Of a DNA stretch of 64,000 bases, positions 57,463-64,000 are shown piece by piece. Source of the stretch: Okeanomitos corallinicola TIOX110 (GTDB lineage Bacteria > Cyanobacteriota > Cyanobacteriia > Cyanobacteriales > Nostocaceae). Below the pieces are notes generated by a model. It saw only the letters and a program-made list of their open reading frames with translations. It was not told the DNA's origin and ran no database searches. The stretch covers positions 1,343,318 through 1,407,317 of the forward strand of contig NZ_CP150886.1 of the NCBI RefSeq assembly GCF_038050375.1. Direction: 5' to 3'. The first letter of the stretch is position 1, and each line of letters opens with the position of its first letter. Position numbers and translations under genes: made by a program.

Positions 57463-57674
57463 TGTTTCCTTTTAATTACGTGGCTAGAGCTAGTACCGCA
57501 ATTGGAGTCAGTCCAGTAATCAAAGAGATTGTGCAAAAACAGGCACATTCTACCCGTTTGACATTGAAAGAGGTTATCCTCATGGGGATGTTGGCAATTG
57601 ATAAGCTAGATGATCAAGGTCGTCAAGAATTGGCTGATCAAGTGCATCAAATGCAAGTCAATGGTGATATCTAA
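57462..57674 (+). CDS. 70-aa protein of unknown function, possible ribbon-helix-helix regulator
   Basis: Short protein with a beta-like start (STAIGVSPVIKEIVQKQA), a helix (LTLKEVILMGMLAIDKL) and an acidic helical end (QGRQELADQVHQM), broadly like ribbon-helix-helix DNA-binding proteins. It could start at ATG 57462 or GTG 57480, with no Shine-Dalgarno to decide. Operator-like repeats upstream suggest autoregulation. I do not recognise a named family. Confidence 0.6.
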   Translation: MFPFNYVARASTAIGVSPVIKEIVQKQAHSTRLTLKEVILMGMLAIDKLDDQGRQELADQVHQMQVNGDI

Positions 57675-57985
57675 AATCGGTTTGAGAAGTTGCTGCTATC
57701 TGGTCTCAAGTACAGCCAAATTAACTGTACCCACAACAGTAGTAAAAACCAGCTTCTCATCTATTGACTTTGAGCTTAGTTAACAACAATTGCTCGTCAA
57801 TTTGACCTCTTAGAATTCAAAAGACACCAGGTGGCTTTGTTGAGTAACATCAACAAAACCTATTCTTTTGAAATTAGGGAAGGGGCTAAAGATAAATTCT
57901 TTAGAATGCCCCTTCATTGGTTAAAAACTGAATAAATAACTCAGGTAAACTCTGAGGATAACAAACTAAATAAATCTCAACTAAC
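57675..57985 (+). ncRNA. Structured 3' region or candidate non-coding RNA
   Basis: 311 bp without an ORF but with several stem-loops: GAGAAG/CTTCTC enclosing TACAG/CTGTA (about 57682-57760), an AAAG-CACC/GGTG-CTTT hairpin (about 57818-57840), TTGTTGA/TCAACAA (about 57838-57858), and a strong GAAGGGGC/GCCCCTTC hairpin with inner TAAAG/CTTTA (57879-57915). It ends in a perfect terminator. It may be a long 3'UTR or a separate RNA. Confidence 0.4.
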
Positions 57986-58022
57986 GCTGATTTACGTAAC
58001 CGTAAATCAGCTATGTTTTTTT
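57986..58022 (+). terminator. Perfect intrinsic terminator
   Basis: GCTGATTTACG (57986-57996) and CGTAAATCAGC (58001-58011) form a perfect 11-bp stem with loop TAAC, followed by TATG and T7. It is the strongest terminator in the window, yet 311 bp beyond the nearest plus-strand gene. Confidence 0.9.
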
Positions 58023-58050
58023 ATTAACTATCCCTCTTCTGTCTCCTTAA

Positions 58051-59286
58051 TTAAAATTTATTCAATAATAATAGTCCTACCTGAAATGTTCCCACCACAA
58101 AACCTAAAATACCCCCTAGAGTAACAATTGCTTGTAGTTCATTTTTGACAATTCCTTCTATGGCAGCTTCTAGATCAGCGGGGGAGGTAGATTTTACTCT
58201 GTCAACAATCACCTGATCTATGGAGAGAATGGGGATGATTTGGGCAACTATAGCTTCTAAATCTCTTTCCAGATACTTTTCTAAAATTAGGGCTAACTCT
58301 TGGGATACCACTTCCAAAGAAGTATTAACTACTGGAGAACTTTGTAAGCGATTTAGCAATAATACTGAAATATTTTCCCAGTCCGCTGACTCAGTTAATT
58401 CCTGTAACAAATTGCCACCACTGGTTTGTAGGTAATTACGCACACTTTCTCTGGTGGTTTTCCTGAGTTGACGAACTGTACCAACTGGTAAATTTTGGAA
58501 AGATAAATCTTGGAACAGCTTTTTGAGGCGATCGCGCATTTGCAAGTCTTGGATGAGTTCCCGCAATCTTTCATTAGTGGCCTCTTTTTCATCTAAGCAA
58601 AAGGTTCTTAATCGGGTCAAAGTATTGCGTACACCGAATAAATTCGCTACAACCCAATAAGTACCGCTAGTTTTTTCTCTCAGGTTGTCGTCAATAGTTT
58701 GAATTGTCTTATCTGTCAAAAAATCTACTACAGCTTGTCTGAGAACATCTGGTGGTAAACCTGCTTCTAACAACCAGTCAGCTAACCGTTTAGCCTGTTC
58801 CTCAGTGAGTTGAAATTCTAATAATACTTGGTCAAAAATCTGGTTAATTTGCGCTTCTAAAAAATTTTCTTGTCGTGCCAAAACTTTGAGGAGACGGGGT
58901 AAAGATTCTCCTAATAAATCTCGCAAAATACTGGCGACAACTTTGATACTTTTTTGGTTTGTATCTCCCTGAACTTGCTCAATTGCTAGTTGCAATAGCC
59001 AGAGAATAGCACTTTGCACCCGTTCTGTTTCTAAAAGTCGCTTGGCCAGTTTTTGTAGTTCTTCTGGGGTTAACAAAGACCCCATAATAGTATTAGAAAT
59101 ATTTTTTGCTAACCGTTCCTGATTACGGGGAATCAATCCGGGAGTAAAAGGTACTCTGCGCCCAAATACATAAATAGAGCGATAAGGGCGAAATAGCATT
59201 TTGATGGCTATATCATTGGTGAAATAGCCGATAATTCCACCCAAAATTGGGGGCGATACATAAAGCCAGAGATGTGACCAATCCAC
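58051..59286 (-). CDS. DUF445 membrane protein
   Basis: 411 aa. An N-terminal membrane helix (about 7-27) contains [21 protein letters not shown], and [19 protein letters not shown] follows, both diagnostic of DUF445. A long helical middle lies between, and a final membrane helix (about 385-405; [18 protein letters not shown]) ends the protein. Function unknown; a membrane-bridging or envelope role is often suggested. The start is GTG. It lies 19 bp downstream of menG on the same strand, so the two are probably co-transcribed. Confidence 0.88.
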   Translation of the reverse strand: MDWSHLWLYVSPPILGGIIGYFTNDIAIKMLFRPYRSIYVFGRRVPFTPGLIPRNQERLAKNISNTIMGSLLTPEELQKLAKRLLETERVQSAILWLLQLAIEQVQGDTNQKSIKVVASILRDLLGESLPRLLKVLARQENFLEAQINQIFDQVLLEFQLTEEQAKRLADWLLEAGLPPDVLRQAVVDFLTDKTIQTIDDNLREKTSGTYWVVANLFGVRNTLTRLRTFCLDEKEATNERLRELIQDLQMRDRLKKLFQDLSFQNLPVGTVRQLRKTTRESVRNYLQTSGGNLLQELTESADWENISVLLLNRLQSSPVVNTSLEVVSQELALILEKYLERDLEAIVAQIIPILSIDQVIVDRVKSTSPADLEAAIEGIVKNELQAIVTLGGILGFVVGTFQVGLLLLNKF

Positions 59287-59305
59287 AGTATTTTGGATTA
59301 GAGGG

Positions 59306-60019
59306 TTACGATTTATGAACTACTAACACTCCCATCATACCGTTAGAAATGGGGTAGTGTGTGATGTTGACAAAACCTGCTTGTTGTGATATCTCGACTT
59401 GTTTTTTACCACTAGGGAAGCGGTCGAGACTGGGGCTAATATAAGCATATTCGTCTTTTACACCTAAATTAGTGGCTAGGGGAACGACGAGATGATCTAA
59501 ATACCACTGCTGAAACGTGCGGAAAATTTGGTTACTAGGACGATGGAAATCTAAAATAGCTGCTTTTTTTCCGGGTTTAAGGACGCGATAAATTTCTTGG
59601 AGACTAAGAGGAATATCTTTAACATTTCTGAGACCATAACCCATGGTGATGGCATCAAATTGGTTGTCTTCAAAGGGTAATTTGAGGACATCAGCTTCTA
59701 TCCAAGTGATCGGGGGTTGGGGGTAATATTTTTGACTGCGTTCTTGGGCAGCGGCGAGTAAGTTACAGGAGAAGTCTACACCATAAACTGTTCCTGTATG
59801 TCCTACACGACGGGCTAGTTGAAAAGTTAAATCACCACTACCACAACACAAATCTAAACAAGTATCTCCTGGTTTAGCCGCACTCCATTTGACTGTCATT
59901 TCTTTCCAGATGCGGTGTTGTCCCAGACTTAACCAATCGTTGAGTTGGTCGTAAACTGGGGCAATGCGGTTAAAAATTTCACGGACTTCTTGATTGATGG
60001 GTGGTGGGTTATTGGTCAT
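59306..60019 (-). CDS. menG: 2-phytyl-1,4-naphthoquinol methyltransferase (UbiE/MenG family)
   Basis: 237 aa, SAM-dependent class I methyltransferase. The N-terminal [28 protein letters not shown], motif [14 protein letters not shown], and the later [11 protein letters not shown] and [14 protein letters not shown] match UbiE/MenG. In cyanobacteria this enzyme does the last step of phylloquinone synthesis, the PSI quinone (known). Start ATG 60019. It is clustered with DUF445 and the REC-GAF gene. Confidence 0.95.
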   Translation of the reverse strand: MTNNPPPINQEVREIFNRIAPVYDQLNDWLSLGQHRIWKEMTVKWSAAKPGDTCLDLCCGSGDLTFQLARRVGHTGTVYGVDFSCNLLAAAQERSQKYYPQPPITWIEADVLKLPFEDNQFDAITMGYGLRNVKDIPLSLQEIYRVLKPGKKAAILDFHRPSNQIFRTFQQWYLDHLVVPLATNLGVKDEYAYISPSLDRFPSGKKQVEISQQAGFVNITHYPISNGMMGVLVVHKS

Positions 60020-60061
60020 TCGATTTTGGATTTTTGTTTGTCAATTGTTAGTTTTTAGTTT

Positions 60062-61015
60062 TTATCTGTTATTTGTGATCTGGCTACTGGAAAGGGCGAT
60101 CGCTACTAACTGTACAGACAAATGAATAAGTTTCAGCTCATCTTCCCTTAAATTACAAGGTTGTTGCCACTGTAGTGATAATACTCCTAACATTTTTTTT
60201 CGATAAATAATCGGGATCACTAAATGGGCTTGGACTCCAGCTGCTAGGTAGTGACCAAGGGTATTAAGATTAGGGTCTTGAGGTATATTTAAAGAGGATT
60301 GAATTTGACCTGTGGCGATCGCTGCTGTTGCTAATGGATCTTCTGATAGCCAGTTTTCTACAACACTAGCTTTACTGTAAATACCTTGGGTTTCAATTAG
60401 ACTATTGCTTGCCATAAGTTGGACAATACAGCCATCTGTATGGAAACTTTTACTAAAGGCTTTAGCGATGGGAGCAAGAATGTCTTCGGAACTAGAAGCT
60501 GCTTGGGTAACTTCCACCAAAACAGTCAAAAGTTGCATTTGACTATTAGCACGGCGTAATTCTTCTGTCCTTTGTTTAAGCAAATCATAGGTTGCTGCCG
60601 CTCTTTGTACCACTTCCTTGAGTTCTCCAGAGTCCCAAGGTTTGGTAATGTACTTAAAAACTTGACCAGCATTAATAGCTTCTACTAAATCTTCAATATC
60701 AGTAAAACCTGTGAGGATAATTCTGACTGTATCGGGAAATTGGGGTAAAGTCCGGCTGAGAAATTCCGTTCCTTTCATTTCCGGCATTCTTTGATCGGAG
60801 ATAATTACCGCTACCTCTCCCTCTTCCTCCAAAAGTTCTAAAGCTGTGACACCACTTTCTGCTTTGAGGACATTAAAGTCACGACGAAAGGTACGATAGA
60901 GTAGATCAAGGTTATCTGGCTCATCATCAACGACTAAAATTTTCATTTTTTTGGCACGAGTTCGACTACTTAACTGAGAACGTACTTGTTCAATTTCTAA
61001 ATTTTGGTTATCCAT
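60062..61015 (-). CDS. Response regulator with GAF domain
   Basis: 317 aa. A receiver domain (about 24-145) has LVVDDEPDN, phospho-Asp in IISDQRMPEM, Thr in IILTGFTD and Lys in YITKPWD; this RpfG/HupR-type receiver is usually fused to HD-GYP or GGDEF, but here none follows. Residues 148-175 are coiled coil, and a GAF domain (about 175-305) may bind a small ligand. It lies 42 bp upstream of menG on the same strand. Confidence 0.9.
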   Translation of the reverse strand: MDNQNLEIEQVRSQLSSRTRAKKMKILVVDDEPDNLDLLYRTFRRDFNVLKAESGVTALELLEEEGEVAVIISDQRMPEMKGTEFLSRTLPQFPDTVRIILTGFTDIEDLVEAINAGQVFKYITKPWDSGELKEVVQRAAATYDLLKQRTEELRRANSQMQLLTVLVEVTQAASSSEDILAPIAKAFSKSFHTDGCIVQLMASNSLIETQGIYSKASVVENWLSEDPLATAAIATGQIQSSLNIPQDPNLNTLGHYLAAGVQAHLVIPIIYRKKMLGVLSLQWQQPCNLREDELKLIHLSVQLVAIALSSSQITNNR

Positions 61016-61280
61016 AAGTTCTTTTATCTGCTCTTGACACTTTTGTTATATTCCATACCGAGTAATGCTGAACATAATATTGAGATTGAGACTTTCACTA
61101 TTAATTATGCAGATAGTGAGAGATGAAAATAATACTTGCTGTTCAGATTAAGCTGTAACATATTTTAGTTACACCTTGATTGATATGGTAGGCAAATTTA
61201 AGCTAATGCTACCAGTAGATAAAATCAATTGTTAAAAATTTACTAATCACCATATTAAATTTAAGCTTGCACTTCCGATT

Positions 61281-62366
61281 ATGACTGAACTACCATCTAA
61301 CACTCAAGATACTGAGAATGCTACTAATGATACCGCACAGGAACTATTAGTCAAACTTAGACAAAAACAAGGTAATTGGGTGGAATGGGGTCATGCGATC
61401 GCCCAACTACAAAAAAGCGCTTATAACCCCCAGGAAATCTTTGAAGCGACTGGATTTGAGCCAATTCAACAAAATCAGGTAATTGTTGGCGCTCAGGTTT
61501 ACAGTTCTTTAGAAAAGTTTGGTGCATCAGCAGATACCCTGGCATATTATGGTCAAAGAGCTAGTGATATTCTCTATGAACTGCGGTTACTAACTCAAGA
61601 AGACCGAGCTACCGCTGCTGATTTGATTTTTTACCATAAACTAGATGTAGACGAAGCGCGGGAAGTTGCTAAAGCAATTAAAGATTTTTCTCGGTTTTCT
61701 ACTCCCCCCCAAGGTTTTACCAACCATCCAGGGGATGCAGTAGCTTATCAAGTTTGGAAATTAGCTAGACAAAACTCTGATTTACAAGAGAGATCACGCT
61801 TAATTGCTAAGGGTTTGCGCTTTGTAAATTCCCCCACAGCTAGGAAACAAATAGAACAACTATTAACAGATTTTACCGTAGTTCCCCAACGTCCTGCTCC
61901 ACTTCTGCCCTTTTTCCGCCTAGAATCAGACGAAGAATTGCCCAGAATCGTACCTGTGGTGGGAGAATTACCGCTAACACCCCAAGCTGTTCAAAGTGTA
62001 CCCATAATTACGGAAGTTGAACCATTTAAAATAGTCAAATTTGCTGGGGAACAAGCATTGGTATCTTTACCTGGTTGGCAAATATTAAGAGCATCAGAAG
62101 ATCCAGTAGTAATTATTGCCAGTAGTGATATTTTTCCCAGTCCTACCCAAACTCGAATAGAACCAGTTTTAGTAGTAATAGATCGCGCTCAAACAGATTG
62201 GGATGCTTCCAGTTATTTTGCATTTGATAATTCTGGAGAAGTTGATTTTCAATGGTTTGAAACTGCACCAGAAAACACTTTGTTAGGGAAAATAATTATT
62301 ATTTTACGTCCTAAGAAGGTTCTCGATGAAGAATTTACTAAAGATGCTTGGCAAATTGATGAGTAA
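61281..62366 (+). CDS. raf1: RuBisCO accumulation factor 1 (Raf1)
   Basis: 361 aa, assembly chaperone that binds RbcL dimers and promotes hexadecamer formation. An N-terminal helical domain (about 18-195: ELLVKLRQKQGNWVEWGHAIAQLQKS, IFEATGFEPIQQNQVIVG, DLIFYHKLDVDEAREVAKAIKDF) is joined by a linker to a C-terminal beta domain (about 215-350; FRLESDEELPRIVPVVGELP). Length and order fit. The rbcLXS genes are not in this window. Confidence 0.95.
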   Translation: MTELPSNTQDTENATNDTAQELLVKLRQKQGNWVEWGHAIAQLQKSAYNPQEIFEATGFEPIQQNQVIVGAQVYSSLEKFGASADTLAYYGQRASDILYELRLLTQEDRATAADLIFYHKLDVDEAREVAKAIKDFSRFSTPPQGFTNHPGDAVAYQVWKLARQNSDLQERSRLIAKGLRFVNSPTARKQIEQLLTDFTVVPQRPAPLLPFFRLESDEELPRIVPVVGELPLTPQAVQSVPIITEVEPFKIVKFAGEQALVSLPGWQILRASEDPVVIIASSDIFPSPTQTRIEPVLVVIDRAQTDWDASSYFAFDNSGEVDFQWFETAPENTLLGKIIIILRPKKVLDEEFTKDAWQIDE

Positions 62367-62411
62367 TGTTTGGTGATTGGGGAAAAGGTAATTAATAAAA
62401 ACTTTCACCTG

Positions 62412-64000
62412 TCACCTATAATTACACCGATATAATTGATAGGGAAAGCGGCCAGTGCGGTGGTAGTGGTTAGTGTCTATATTGCACATAGTTTTTGCAG
62501 TTATAGCAAACTCTGGAGCAAAGTTTTCTCTTCTGATACTTGAACCAATAAACCATAAATTAAATTGAGATTTGTTGGGGGTAGAAAAGTTAGCCAGTTT
62601 CTGATCAAGATTAGATAAATCAAAAGAATTATCTATAAAAGCTAAACTATCTTGATTTTGTTGATTATGACTTCTTTCATTTTCTAAAGCTACAGCAAAA
62701 CTTAAACCTCCAGCTACATCTTGATAATTATCATATTTTATAACTAACATTAACGGTATATCAGGTTCTAAATTCATATTTCTAGCAACTTGATCTGGGA
62801 AAAATGGTTTTTGAAATGTGAGATTGTTCACTACAAAAATACAACTAATTATGCCAACACTTAAAAATATATATTTGGAAACTTTTAGTTTTTCCAACCC
62901 AACTGCGAAGAGAGCGCAGAAACTAGGATAATAAACAAAACTATAACGAGGAACAATCGTAATATCTTTACCTAAAAAATAGGCAATAACAAAGAATTGC
63001 AATAAGACAAAAAAGATGAAACTACTAAACGTGAAGATAGAAAAATGTGTTGTATGATTAAACCATAAAGAAACCAGATTTTTAAAAACTTTGTATCCCA
63101 TCCAGAGGGTAAATGTCACCATTAAAAAACCAGAAATAACTTGAATAATTAAAGTTTGGTTTTCCACTGGGAGAGTAATAATCATTAATACCCAGTTGAG
63201 TAAAGTTTGATAAATCGGTTCAACGTGTTGAGGAGATGGTAACCAGTTGGTTTCTGATTTACGAAGATGGCTAAATATGATTAGTACCCAGGGAATGAAA
63301 GCAATAATAATAGTGCTAATTGAAAGAATGAAATATAAACAAACTTTTGGGAAATTAATGATTTTTTCTCTAACTCGGTAAATTAGTAATAACAGAGTAA
63401 AAATTTCCGCATTGAGAGAGAGAGTAAAAAAATAGTGAATATAAAGCCCAATACTATTAATAACTGCCCATAATAACCAAAATCGAAATCGAGAATCATG
63501 ATTTAAAAAGATATCTTGTTGAATTTTAATCAGGAAAAATAATGATAAAATAATTAAAAGCATAGGTAATGTATAGTGCCTTGCTTCTTGGGATAGATAA
63601 ACAGCAAAAGGTGATAAAGCCATTAATAATGCTGCCATAATTCCAGATTTACTAGAAAAGGCAATACTATTAACACTGTACATTGCTATGATAGAAGTTA
63701 CACCAAATAAAGCAGGGAGAAACCGCAATTTTATCACCCAATTTATATCCCATGAATTTAACCATCCTAACCACCCATACATTCCACAGAAAAACAATGG
63801 TGGATGGGTAGAATCATTAGCCAAATTTTCAGCAATTTCTGAACAACTAACTCCAGGCTGCCAAGTAAAAATTTCTGGTAATTGTTGGATTGGAAAAACA
63901 ACATCTAAAGGTATATCACTGTAATTTCTACCCAAGCTAAAAATAGCGGTAATGATTTCATCTAACCAGAGTGATTTTAAATCTAAATGCCAAAATCGTA
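62412..64000 (-). CDS. GT39/ArnT-type membrane glycosyltransferase, 5' end beyond the window
   Basis: At least 529 aa. The frame continues through the right edge: upstream of the TTG at 63935 it reads FWHLDLKSLWLDE, the conserved Asp-Glu motif in the first periplasmic loop of this superfamily, so that TTG is not the start. About ten membrane helices follow, with THPPLFF near the N-terminal side and a soluble C-terminal part (about 410-507 from 63935). It probably moves a sugar from a polyprenyl-phosphate carrier to an outer acceptor; donor and acceptor are unknown. Confidence 0.82.
   Translation of the reverse strand, partial: RFWHLDLKSLWLDEIITAIFSLGRNYSDIPLDVVFPIQQLPEIFTWQPGVSCSEIAENLANDSTHPPLFFCGMYGWLGWLNSWDINWVIKLRFLPALFGVTSIIAMYSVNSIAFSSKSGIMAALLMALSPFAVYLSQEARHYTLPMLLIILSLFFLIKIQQDIFLNHDSRFRFWLLWAVINSIGLYIHYFFTLSLNAEIFTLLLLIYRVREKIINFPKVCLYFILSISTIIIAFIPWVLIIFSHLRKSETNWLPSPQHVEPIYQTLLNWVLMIITLPVENQTLIIQVISGFLMVTFTLWMGYKVFKNLVSLWFNHTTHFSIFTFSSFIFFVLLQFFVIAYFLGKDITIVPRYSFVYYPSFCALFAVGLEKLKVSKYIFLSVGIISCIFVVNNLTFQKPFFPDQVARNMNLEPDIPLMLVIKYDNYQDVAGGLSFAVALENERSHNQQNQDSLAFIDNSFDLSNLDQKLANFSTPNKSQFNLWFIGSSIRRENFAPEFAITAKTMCNIDTNHYHRTGRFPYQLYRCNYR

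Noticed and set aside
63935-63935. TTG as start of the GT39-type protein
   Set aside because: The frame continues upstream through a conserved LWLDE motif to the window edge, so the start lies outside.

Overview
The window is chromosomal DNA of a filamentous, heterocyst-forming cyanobacterium (order Nostocales). The strongest marker is a full-length hetR (10885-11784). Supporting markers are psaK, psaX, ycf3, ndhB, raf1, menG and an fbp-zwf-opcA cluster, frequent GCGATCGC (HIP1) octamers, AT-rich coding sequence, and abundant heptamer-type short tandem repeats and small palindromic elements between genes. No tRNA, rRNA, CRISPR array, complete IS transposase, prophage or replication origin was seen.

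Layout. 1-7,700: hemN, a GlsB-type membrane protein, a site-2 protease with CBS domains, psaK, trpF, a tiny zinc-ribbon protein, an MDR dehydrogenase and a PiT phosphate permease. 8,000-12,700: a DMT permease with a long coiled-coil and proline-rich extension, hetR, and a secreted Cys-repeat protein. 13,000-16,400: rpsD, moaA, a cyanobacterial protein of unknown function and a pterin-4a-carbinolamine dehydratase. 16,500-22,700: an accessory-looking block with a membrane Ser/Thr kinase, a 3 x 152-bp tandem duplication, a trypsin-TPR protein, an Rpn/DUF4351 protein, a second trypsin-like protease and a COP23 protein. 22,700-27,200: SAM hydroxide adenosyltransferase, gatC, ycf3, murE, a glutaredoxin-like protein and a DUF29 protein. 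27,400-34,400: a PEP-CTERM-like secreted protein, fbp, zwf, opcA and a DnaJ-TPR-WD40 protein. 34,400-42,000: two MITE-like elements in a row, a TPR membrane protein, a solute-binding protein, rplT, rpmI, a 7TM-HD phosphohydrolase, an ARH-like protein, aroQ and a 45-aa protein. 42,200-53,000: topA, an RRM protein, ndhB, a three-gene signalling set (response regulator, methanogen-output-domain sensor, PAS histidine kinase), lipA, psaX and a LivH permease. 53,200-64,000: a hybrid kinase, larE, an SGNH hydrolase, a 70-aa protein followed by a structured region with a perfect terminator, DUF445, menG, a REC-GAF regulator, raf1, and a GT39-type membrane protein that runs off the right edge.

How it fits together. 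Most of the window is housekeeping and photosynthesis. fbp-zwf-opcA supplies the oxidative pentose-phosphate route that feeds NADPH to heterocysts, and hetR controls their formation. The less ordinary material is (i) families of non-coding mobile-like repeats, especially a ~105-bp element with TATAGCA/TGCTATA ends present at least five times; (ii) the kinase/trypsin/COP23 envelope block; (iii) a structured 3' region or RNA at 57.7-58.0 kb next to a small gene with operator-like direct repeats; (iv) small genes missed by length cut-offs (zinc ribbon, 45-aa protein, psaX); and (v) a perfect GTA-N8-TAC palindrome upstream of hetR. Family names come from sequence motifs and memory of the families; no database search was possible.
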